DNA of 64,000 nt from Engraulis encrasicolus. Taxonomy: Eukaryota; Chordata; Actinopteri; Clupeiformes; Engraulidae. Below are positions 1 through 9,500 of the stretch, in pieces. The stretch is taken from assembly GCF_034702125.1 (NCBI RefSeq), contig NC_085872.1:32657376-32721375 (forward strand), in the 5' to 3' direction. Numbering within the stretch: the stretch's first letter is position 1; each line of letters opens with the position of its first letter. The notes below the pieces were generated by a model. It did no database searches. It saw only the letters and a list, made by a program, of their open reading frames with translations, and was not told the origin of the DNA. Position numbers and translations under genes: made by a program.

Positions 1-1047
1 CACTCATCAAAGCGCCAGTCTGACTACCGAGCAGTGTACGAGACCATCAATGGAGGGGAAGCACCCTTGAAGTTGCTGTCACCGAGCGGGACACGCTGGC
101 TGGCAACAGCTGACTGTGTAGACCGCATCGTCAGCCAGGAGAATGAGTTAGGGTTGCATTTTGCCATGGCAGCCAGCGCAGAGCACTGCTATGCTGCCAG
201 GGTGCTCGGTGAAATGTACAGGGACAAGTCCAACAGCCTGTACCTCCACTTCCTCCGACCAGTCCTGGCAGAAATTAAAGCGGTCAACAAAGCATTCCAG
301 CTCGAGACAGGGGATAGTGTTGCCGTTTTCCGGGACCTCAGTCAACAATGAGGCGTGTGATAAAGCCATCCGTGTTCCGCACTCATAGCCAAAAGCAGCT
401 CAGAGAGTTGGACCTCGCATCCTCCGCTCTCTACCTGTCCCCCTCTGATGCAGATCTGGGCACCATCTTCGGACAAAAAATGGAGGAATGTTCTCTGCCC
501 CCGGACACCAAATCCGCTGTACAGGCGAGATGATTGGAGTTCCTCAAGGAGTTGCTGGTCCAGTATCAGATGCGCCTACCCGAGTCACTGGAGCTGCTAG
601 CACAACTGGAGCTTATATGTCCACCGGCCGTGTTGTCTCGCACCACCACCATCCACGACCTACCCAAGGACTTTTTCCAGGGGTCCCGCGATACCCTGGA
701 AATCCAGTTGAGGAACGTTGCGTGTGCTGGTTTCCCGGCTGACCTCCCCATCGACAAATTTTGGCTGGAAGTGGCAAACTTCAGGGACGCCGGAGGCAAC
801 GCATGCTTCCAAGAGCTCGCCTCTGGAGCCGTTAAGATGCTGACGCTCCCTATCTCCAACGCCACTGTAGAGCGAGCCTTCTCGCAGGTGTCCCTACTCT
901 CAAGAATGACTTGCGCAATCGAATGGGCCTGCCTCTTCTGTCCAGCCTGATGGACGTGCGTGCTGGATTGGCGCGGAATGGACTGACGTCGGCCACGTTT
1001 CGTCCACCACAGTCCTTGATCGAAAAATTCAATTCGACCATATATTG
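1..1047 (+). pseudogene. hAT transposase, C-terminal half, decayed
   Basis: The reading frame is already open at base 1, so the 5' part lies outside the window. It runs in three pieces: bases 1-351, then 348-896 in another frame with a TGA at 531-533, then a third frame from about 897 to a TGA near 1045. The protein shows TRWLA followed by a long helical region and ends with the hAT dimerisation signature (VKMLTLPISNATVERAFSQV, about 833-892), which in this family mediates oligomerisation of the RNase H-like transposase. The C-terminal tail after this motif is recovered only in the third frame. Two frameshifts plus one stop make it non-functional. The family (hAT) is clear; the subfamily is not. 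Confidence 0.82.
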
Positions 1048-1374
1048 AACTTCTACAGCCTATTTGTTTTTGCACGTTGCATAGGTTTAATGCAGTGCTT
1101 TTGTTTAGATGGCCTGTTTCATTGAAAGTCCTTGTTCGTAACGATGTAGGCTAGGCCTACCTCGCGCCTGTTCAGTGTTCAAATGTCAACTGCCAACTAG
1201 TGCCAGTTATTAACCGAATGAGAAATCGTCCAATCATTGTACAGTTCCAATCATTGTACAGTTCCATCACGTGCTCCCCTGTCGTTCACTATGTTTTTTT
1301 TTTTTAACTGAAGCAAAGTAAATGGCAATTCAATTTCAGACCAACATGTGTTTAGAGAATGAATGAATGCATGA

Positions 1375-1508
1375 ATGTCTATTTTCTGTAATTTATTTTT
1401 TAGTGCAGTGAGACTAACGTTTCGACATGCGTCTTAGGACTCTGATGAAGACGCATGTCGAAACGTTAGTCTCACTGCACTAAAAAATAAATTACAGAAA
1501 ATAGACAT
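1375..1508. repeat. Perfect 61-bp inverted repeat, 12-bp spacer
   Basis: Bases 1375-1435 are the exact reverse complement of 1448-1508, with spacer 1436-1447. No mismatch was found when the arms were compared by eye. The arms include a 3'-end-like AATAAATTA stretch. Perfect conservation among decayed neighbours suggests recent origin. It resembles the inverted terminal arrangement of Penelope-like elements, but no Penelope polymerase is visible nearby. Confidence 0.93.
1438..1471 (+). ncRNA. Hammerhead-ribozyme-like core (candidate)
   Basis: The box CTGATGA (1442-1448) is followed by a 3-bp stem II with a 4-nt loop (1450-1459), then GAAA (1460-1463). The self-complementary ACGT (1463-1466) could form stem III between two copies, with T1467 as the cleavage residue. 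AGTC (1468-1471) pairs with GACT (1438-1441) as stem I. This is the layout expected of a dimeric minimal hammerhead of the kind reported in Penelope-like elements. One oddity is an unpaired A (1449) between the first box and stem II, where hammerheads normally have a base pair. Activity is inference. Confidence 0.5.
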
Positions 1509-1619
1509 CCGTGTGGCACCAGATTTCTTTCTCTTCTTTGTGTAGCATATTGGTGCGTGTGCCTTTAAGCCACAGCGGCAATTGGCTGTGGCGCGGTGTG
1601 TCATGTGAGTGAGGAGCAC

Positions 1620-2674
1620 CAATTGCTAAGATTTTAGTTTCTTTTAAAAGCGCTACACCTGCTTCATTTGGGCGGCGGCTGGTCGATCATCATTTGGCTC
1701 TGGGTTCTGTTGTCACTGGGAGAGCCCGCACCCGTAGGCATATGTATTCCCCGGGGATGTGGAAGCCCTCGTGGGGTTGTTTGGTCCTGCGGTGCGTCTT
1801 CTGACCAAGAGCGTAACCGCTTGAGTTTCTGCTGAAGTGCTGGCGTGGGCATTCTCTCAACTTCTCCCGGCAACTGCTGTACCTAGCCTGTCCGTTTTAC
1901 TGCTGTTGCCCTTGCTGCTGTCGGCGTAGGCGATGTGCCTCGCCCATCGGGTAGCCTGGGATCAACATATGTAGGGCCGACGGCCCTTGACGCGCTGCTG
2001 TTTTTGTTCTGCCGACAATTATTGTGGACGAGTGCGTGCGTGTGGAGAGTGTGTTAAGTGACGCGCGGTGCGCGCTTGGAACTCTCGTGTGGAGAGAGTG
2101 TTTGGTGACGCGCGTGGTTGCGCGCTGACACTCAGTGGAGTGTGTGTGAATGTGATGTGTGGGTCCTAGTTCTCTTTTGTTTGATTGATTTACGTTGGAT
2201 TTCTGTTTCGTTTCTTATTGTATTGTGTGTTGGCCGTGTCGGGTACACCACACACCTGTAACTGGTCAGTAGGACCACCCTACAGTAGTTTCTCACGTGC
2301 AGTGCTCAGGCCTTATGCCGAGTGTAACTTTGTGTGCTGTGTTAATGATTTACTTCCATGCATGCTTATATTCAACTAGATGTGCTTGCTGTGCTAATTG
2401 TGTGTTACATCGTGTTAACTTGTACTGAAGCTACTCAGGGGAAGCCTAAGCCAACTCATTATTGTGTGGTTACCTGTCCCGCGCCAATGTACGTTTTGTT
2501 TATTTTGTGGTCCTAAATATCATTGTATTTTATACCTCCTGACTTATTAAAAAGAGAAAGTAATTGTTCCCTGTAATCCTGTCTCTGTCGTTCCTTACGA
2601 ACCTGTGTGCTTTGATGCACTAGTGTGTAATTCAATTTCCAGAGGGACTTTAGCGCCCTCTGGTGGCGTAGTCG
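1620..2674 (+). mobile_element. LTR-like repeat module, copy A
   Basis: There is no coding frame. The 3' part has an ordered set of signals found at four other places in the window: a poly(A)-type signal (ATTAAA, 2545-2550), GAACCTGTG (2599-2607), a short GC-rich inverted stretch, and TGGCGTAGTCG (2664-2674). The body is rich in TGTG and GCGCG stretches. The order suggests a U3-R-U5-like long terminal repeat. The 5' limit is approximate and no flanking duplication was found. Confidence 0.45.
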
Positions 2675-2940
2675 GTTCATTGATTAAATAATATTTTTGT
2701 TAGTTCACCTGGTCATGCTACATTTGAATCACAGTTTGAGCTTCATGTTGGTAAAGACACATTACCTGGACCAGTTCAAAATGCACGATTTCTTTTGTAG
2801 AGTCGTTTTGGAAGGAGTAGGTGGAGTATCTCGCACTGAAACGTTGGGAAGCACAAAAAGAAAGAGGTTTAAATTTATAAACATGAGCTATGATTACTTG
2901 TGAAATGAATACAAACACAAAAAATAAAAAAAAATATATA

Positions 2941-4289
2941 TTAAGGCTGTAACGATACACCCAACCCACGATTCGGTTTGTATTACGATATATGACTCAC
3001 GGTTCGATACGCCCCACGATTTTATAAAAAATGTTTAAAGGGAAAAAAAGAAGAAAATAAATTATAGGCCTATATAGGCTATATATATGCTTTCTTTTTG
3101 CATTTAGGCCTACCTGCCTACATTAATTTTGTAGGTGTACTAAATGATGTTGCAGGTATAGGTTACCACTACAACCTGTTCCCCAGGTGTTGACATCAAA
3201 GCACAACACAGAGAAATAAGGGATTTTAGTTCACCAAGGAAAAGTAGGCTTCTTATTAATAGCCTCTTAGATCATATCATGCTGAGAAATGCTGACCGTG
3301 TGTGAGAGAGACAGAAATGGAGAGAGAAGGGTCAGGGTTCCAGTAGGTAGCCTATAACAACTGTCTCACATTATCAAACATTATCCAATTAATATCCAAA
3401 CATTAACTGAAACAACACTGGTCATATTTCGTCAGGAAACATGTTGTATAAAGTTACTTACAAAAATGCAGCACTTAATTTTGATGTTATTTTTGTAACT
3501 TTTTGATCATGCAGCAGCGCGCGCACGCTTATACAAACAAATCTCGAAATGAACCTCAGTTAGCCTATGTTCTCACGATGCAACACGCACGTTGTCCTTT
3601 GTTTGGTTTTGTGATTTGACATTTTGTCAAGAGCGGGAATGGATGCAGGCTGAAATGGAGCATGTTTTCGCTAGGCAGGCGGTCAATGCTGGGAAGAAAT
3701 AACGCTGCCTATTAATATCCACATCGACCTCAACGTTCGCCCGACTTCAGACACTTCCCTTATAGAGCATATAGTAGCGTGGTTTATGAATTTGGGCAGG
3801 CGGAGCATCTCGCTCACTAGCTCTCTTTCTCTCTCTCAGCTCAACGTCTATCTCCACTCAATAGCATCGGCGCATGCATGAATCTAAACACCTTCACATG
3901 TTTGATAAAGCCTTCTTGGTCTGTTGTTCATTTCTGTGCTTTAGCCTACCTTCCGACGTTTCCAAGTTTTTCGTCTCGCGGAGGTTGCTCAGGCAATTGA
4001 CAAATGCATGTGCTGGTTGGATGGAACATTTTATAAGAGAGGGGTGAATGGAAGTGTCACATGTGCGCCCCTTTTCTACTTGTCTTTTTAAAGCACATAT
4101 GCAAACATTTGCCTGTATCCTGCTGTTTTCTAGACTGAGGGGGGTAACAACAGAGATTTTGTTAGGGAAGAACTTTGGTGACAACTTTTAAAGGGCGCAT
4201 CGCGATTCTGCGAGGAAGGTTCGCGATAGGGGTTCGTGGGTCTACGTACCGCGATCCCTCGGTTCGATGCAATATCGTTACAGCCTTAA
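2941..4289. mobile_element. Non-autonomous hAT-like element interrupting Kolobok gene
   Basis: The ends are 17-bp inverted repeats (TTAAGGCTGTAACGATA at 2941-2957 and its complement at 4273-4289) of the type seen in fish hAT elements. The flanks are (AT)n, so the target duplication cannot be read. The interior has no coding sequence I recognise. The right end sits directly against the truncated Kolobok-like reading frame. Confidence 0.7.
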
Positions 4290-6435
4290 TATATATATAT
4301 TCACCTGGACTATCACGTCTTCCATCGCCACAGAGTTCATGTCTCTTTCCAGATGTTGATTCCTCTGCAAGCCGGGATATTATTCGGTCATTCTCCCTTT
4401 TGTACACATCTTGGATGGCAGGTCGAAGGTATATCCTCTGCATGTCGTAAAACGGTGTTGCTGTTGGTATGGACATGTTGAGGAGATTAGCCCAGTCTGC
4501 TACGTCTGTGTATGTGGCTCCAGTGAAGAGTATTGATGCACTGATCAACAGATTGTTCTCTGCCATCCCTCTTCGGTCCGGACATGACTGCCATTCTCCA
4601 GAGTGCCTCCCACAGCTCCACTTGATTTTAATCTGGCTGCCTTTGGTGGTGATTGTTGTCTCAGTTATAAGACTCATGCAACTAGGACATGTTTGAAAGA
4701 GTTGTAAGAGGTTTGATTCGTTCACCAACCACTTCCTCTGTCCCCACCCTCTCTCTGTGTCTTGAGAAATGCTTCCAGACCCCGACATAGTCCCTGCGCT
4801 GGAAGATGACTGGGAGCTTGGCAGTACAAAGCTGACATCTTTCAAGCCGCAATCCTCAAAACTTTTGCTCAGATCAAGAAGTTCACGTTCCATGTCAACT
4901 TCTGAGTCAGCCTCCTCCTCACTTGCGACATTTGATGGCCCTGATGAAGGGGCAGATGGAAGTGCAGTACTTGGTGGTGATGTGGATGGTAGAGGGACCT
5001 GGTGCACAATAAAACAGTGTGTATTTTGTCAGAATAATAGTGAAGGGCGAAATATTGTCATGTAATGGCAGTTTTCAAAATAAAAGGTGTTTCATTGTTG
5101 TTCTTACCAATGGTTGCGACCATGTGGGAGCCAAGGCATAGTACTTCCCAGATAACGAACGCCTTTTTGGTGTTGTTGTAGTCTGGGGGGGGCTTGTCAT
5201 AAGCACATTCAATGCAGAGTCGAATGGCCCTCTAGATCCTGATGGTTCCTCCAGTGCACCGTGTTGGCTTTTCTCAGGAGTTGACTGAGGAAGTGAAGAT
5301 AATTCGGTCACTGCAAGGCTGAAACCACTGCTGGCACTTTCATAAAAGAGAAAATACATACAAAAAGGAATACATAAATAAGACACATCACACTGCATCA
5401 GTGTCATCAGCTTGGGATTATGATGAATCCCCTTTCTTGTTCATCTGACATTGAAACATAGGCTATATACATACAAGTCAGTGACTGTATTATTCAGAGA
5501 AATCAACACAGCTGAACCATGTCCGTTCCTCATTTAAACCTTTTATTTTGGACCTTTTTACAAAGTTCTGCAAAAGTGAAGATAGTGTTTATGATGTCTT
5601 TATATCTTTTTGTATGCATATCTTGCATGCCTGTCTATCTGGCTTTCATGACGTTGGAAATCTGCATCTATACACCCCTCATTCGCCTATGGGTTGCATC
5701 ATACAATCAACATGACACAATGAAAGTAAAATACGGTGTGGTCCGAAACAAACCAGCATTCCATTGTTGATGTACTGGTAATTCGTGAACGGCTCCAAAA
5801 GTCAAGGCTCTGATGATGACTGTTCACTGATCGCTCTGGGAGACTGTTCACAAATGCACCCAGCAGTAGAGCTAGTCTAGAGCTCTATTTTGCGTCACAG
5901 GTCTAGCCTGCTTGGGTCATGTCAACTGTTTTACCTCTACGTTTCAATTTTGTTCCCCAATGTTCCAAATGCACCCACTGCTGCTTCCGACAAAACGGAC
6001 AACTTGGAAATGGTGCACACAACTTATAATTTGGCTTGTTTGAATGTTTGCTAGCAGTAGACTTTGCACTGATTCAAGTACAGGGTAATCACATACAATT
6101 AGCTCGTGGACATGTGAAAGCTAGCTTACCGTAGTTTCCTCTGAGCGTTGTTCGGTGGCCGTAGGCACAGCGCCGGTCTTGAGAATTCGATACTGGGATT
6201 TTTGGCCAGGTTTCATTTCCTTTAGTGGACAAAAATCATCGGTAGAGAAATGGGCACTACAAACTCGATGATCAGCGCGTCGCAATCGCTGCGGTCTGAT
6301 GTTAGGATCCATTCTCATTGCGATAAGCCACAGTCTCAACACTTCTCGGTTTTGCAGAGGAAGCCGGTGAAAAGACAAGGATGTCCATCTAGTCATCTTG
6401 TTTTCGCATCCTGGGAATGTACACATTCGAACCAT
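4290..6435 (-). pseudogene. Kolobok-like THAP transposase, 3'-truncated
   Basis: Read on the minus strand, exon 1 (6435 to about 6130) encodes a complete THAP zinc finger: MVRMCTFPGC, then W and the late CSAHF. It ends at a GTAAGC donor. A Ser/Pro-rich exon follows (about 5336-5108, donor GTAAGA), then the main exon (4998 to 4290). The main exon has a Cys cluster (TCPSC, then SCGRHSGEWQSCP) and the segment around RRGMAENNLLISASILFTG, typical of Kolobok-type transposases. THAP binds the element's own ends; the rest is the DDE core. The frame is lost just after GDGRRDSPG, where a hAT-like element has inserted, so the catalytic C-terminus is missing. The phase between exons 1 and 2 does not close cleanly, so an intermediate exon or a lesion is likely. 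Confidence 0.75.
5410..6120. other. Intronic or unassigned sequence
   Basis: This lies between THAP exon 1 and the next recognised Kolobok exon. I see no supported coding exon, repeat boundary or RNA here. Confidence 0.4.
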
Positions 6436-6862
6436 TTTTGCAAAATCCAAATAGTACTCCCAAAAAGCAAATGTTTACAAGCGTTTTGCAGTCCTAGCTG
6501 ATTGAGCGAGCGAATGAAGCTCAACCGCCTGCTGTCAGAATAAATGGAGTCGCCAGCCGATGACATCACGGTGCCGCCTTCATTGCCGTTTTCAGAAATA
6601 AATGAGCACAAGTAGGCGGGGGTGTGACAGACGCGGGAAGTGTTTGATTCGACTATGGCACATCTGCACAACGTTAAAAAAGTGGGGACAAGTCATTTAT
6701 GGGCTTGGAAATATAGCCCCTACGGCTGCCGTTGAGTGGATACCGTCTGACACAAAATCTTCCAAACTGCATCAAATGGGAAAAAAGTGGTATGGGTGTG
6801 TAGAGTGATGTGTTTTATTCCAGAAATAAGGCCCCACACGCAAAAAAACGTTTTTTTTTTCC

Positions 6863-7400
6863 CTTTAAGATCCTGCCGGATCCGGATCCTGTGAAAAACC
6901 CTATTATCCTGCCGGATCCGGATCTTGGATCCTGTGCATCTCTAGTATTCAAGTCAGTGAGTTATGTTGATCAATATCGTGGGTTCTTTTTTGTTTTTTT
7001 TAAACAAAGCTGTGTGTACGCATTTTTATTTTTTACAAACGAACGTTCGAAGGTCTGCGTATACCCGGGTATGTATGAACAGCACCTCATTCTTCCTTTT
7101 GCCTCTCAATATAAATGTAATACAGATGATCTCGGACATGAAATCCCTCAACTCAAAAGAGTCATAGAGAGAAAGAAAACTGGTGGTGTTGACACACCAT
7201 CCAGTTTATTACATGCTGAGTTATTCCCTGAGATGTTTAAAATCTGCAAGATTGCAATTGCATTACCTGTGAGCACTGCAGCCTGTGAGCACAGTTTTTC
7301 AGTTTTAAAACTGATTAAGACAGTGCTGCGAAACTCAATGTCTAATGAAAGATTGACTAATTTAGGGTTGCGGTCCACCCTGTCCTATTTAAACACCGGA
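6863..7400 (+). pseudogene. hAT end fragment and hAT dimerisation-domain fragment
   Basis: Bases 6863-6938 hold two copies of a CCGGATCCGGATC motif ending in TGCATCTCTAG, like the end of a hAT element. From about 7080 to 7400 the frame encodes QLKRVIERKK, then ELFPEMFKICKIAIALPVST and CEHSFSVLKLIK. This is the C-terminal dimerisation region of ZMYM1/DUF4371-type hAT transposases. It corresponds to the region absent from the related relic at 20041-21790, but lies on the opposite strand and on the other side of the 10-kb element, so a different copy is more likely than one broken gene. Confidence 0.7.
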
Positions 7401-9022
7401 CTTTGGGCTTGTTTCGAGCTAGTAGTAGCCAGCTGCGTTGGATCGGCTGGGCTCCGAAGAGTTGGCTGTGCCTCTGCGCTATCCGCTTCTGGTAAGTATC
7501 CGAAACTTTGATATGGGGTTTATTGTTTTTGGGCCGTATGTGATCACATTCCCTTCTCCTTGCAGCTCGTTGTGAGCTGCGCTGCGTCGTCGCCTTTAGT
7601 GCTGGACTGCAGTCGCTTCATGCGGTTATGCCAGGTGCGTGTTTCTACTTTTCCCTCTTCCACTGCTTCTCTTGGGCATTTCAGTTAATAGTAGTTTCTC
7701 ATTCGATCTCATTCTCGACAGATCGGTGCCTTGCTTAAGCTCCTTTCGGTCATTCGGAGCGTGGAGGCTGTGCTGTCGCTTCACTTGCCGTTTGGGCAGT
7801 TGTTTACCTCTGCCACCTTACTTTGTGGAAATGCGGTAAGTTTCCAATGTTTCATGCTTGTCGGCTACGATAGCGCTAGCAGTGAGCCTAATGCCTGTTT
7901 GTACCCGTGCAGGAAACGTGTGTGCTTATGCCAGAAACGGACGTAGGCTTATGGTGTATCCAATATATAGTCGGCAAGCAACGCGTCCAGTTCCGAACCG
8001 GTAAGTTTGTATGCCATGTTCACTATAGCTAAGTATCCCTGTAACACGCTGTTAACATGCTGCCTTTGCTTTTAGAGGTCTAACCCCAACCGCTACTGCT
8101 GTTTTGCCTGGAGTGAGTGATTGCTGTCGCTGCCCTTTGATTACTGTCGCTATACTGTCACTGTTTGTGTGTCCCAGCTCCCAGTTGGCATGAGAGGCCT
8201 GTAGTACTGGAGCTGTCTTCAGTGTGTGTGTTTGTGTGAGCGTGCATGTGTGTGTGATGTGTTTGTCATTCTGTGTTTGTGTGTCTTTTGTTTACTTTGT
8301 GTGTTGCTGCATTGTGCTGCTTCGCTTTTGCTGCTTTTGTTCGTTTTGTTTGTTTGGCTTTACGTTCTTCCCCAATTGTCCTTGTAAATTTTTGATTTAT
8401 TTCAGCAAGCAATCCAGCTCCAGTAGGTTGAAGTGGGACTAGCTTCTCTCCCCTCTAGCTCTCCTCCACCTGACTCCCATGTGGAGTGCTTAGGACTAGT
8501 CCAGCAGACTCTTTCTCTCTCTGTGTGTATTCGATTTTCCTTATTTGTAGTGAGTAGAATTGCAGTTTGCAGTGTATTGTCTTTAATTTGCTTTTCTTCC
8601 CTCTTTTGGTGTTGGGTGCACTGGTGGTGGCTTCCCTGTCTAGTCTGCCCTTTCCTCTCCAGGTTATACTACAGGTGGTTGGTGAGTGTGAGGAGGAGTA
8701 GCTTATAAAGATCTCCTTGATTTTAGTGAATTGTCATTGTCATTGGTACCTGATGAAAGCTATTTAAAAAGAAATTAAATTAAACTTTATATTGATCTAT
8801 TTATGAAATAAATATTGAGCATTGCCTTGTGACTTGTATTTGCACACTTTTTGTCCTCATTCTTACAAACTTTTGCACATTCGAACACTTTTTGTCCTCA
8901 TTCTTACAAACTTTTGCACATTCGAACCTGTGAAGCCTTTTGGGTCTGTGTTGTTGTCTTGGGGTAGCGCCCCCAAGTGGCGTAGTCGAGAAAAACAAGC
9001 AGCTTATCTGCCACTGGTTACA
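7400..9022 (+). mobile_element. LTR-like repeat module, copy B
   Basis: Copy B has AATAAA (8807-8812), GAACCTGTG (8924-8932), a GC-rich inverted stretch, TGGCGTAGTCG (8978-8988), and then GTTACA (9017-9022), which could be the terminus of a TGTAAC...GTTACA long terminal repeat. A 41-bp tandem duplication precedes GAACCTG (8844-8925). The 5' half has several GTAAGT-type donor-like sites (near 7491, 7831, 8000) and an acceptor-like tract before 7566, with no coding frame. Confidence 0.45.
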
Positions 9023-9150
9023 TAAAGAAGTAATGAAAAAGTGTTTTCAAATGCATTGGTTTTCATTTAAACATTAAATAAGGTGATTCTCAAGCAAATA
9101 ATTAATGTAAATGAATGTATGTGCCATTGCACTAATAATTGCACTAATTA

Positions 9151-9282
9151 CGATTTGGCACTCGCACGACCTATGAGAGTCGGGCCGATTTCTTGCTCAA
9201 TCGCAGGTCAATCGTGAGTCTCTCATCGTGCAGTGTACATGGGGTAAGGACAAGCGATTTCGCCTCACGGTCGTGCAATCGC
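9151..9282 (+). mobile_element. Left part of a TTAA-type MITE, split by 10.4-kb insertion
   Basis: This segment is nearly identical to bases 31660-31790 of the full copy at 31622-32156. It lacks about the first 35-40 bp. It breaks off after TGCAATCGC (9274-9282), the duplicated target, and resumes at 19662. Confidence 0.9.
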
Positions 9283-9345
9283 TAGCCTGGCTCTCGCGAG
9301 ACCCCGAGTGCTTCGTGCATCTTCGTTACACTTCGTGAGCTCGCA
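9283..9345 (+). repeat. Left terminal inverted repeat and subterminal repeats
   Basis: The first 16 bases match the right end with two mismatches. Within the next 45 bp the heptamer CTTCGTG or its near form CTTCGTT occurs three times (about 9310-9338), a plausible transposase-binding array. Function is inferred. Confidence 0.7.
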
Positions 9346-9500
9346 CAGGGGTCTGGTTCAGCCTTGTCGAGCCCGAAGTCCTTCGAGTAGAAAATAAACG
9401 TGCCCGCCTCTATACCTACATCCAATTACAATCGTGGGGCGGGGTGTTAACTACCTATGACGTAGCATCCGGCGCGACGACGAACACAGTAACAACAACA

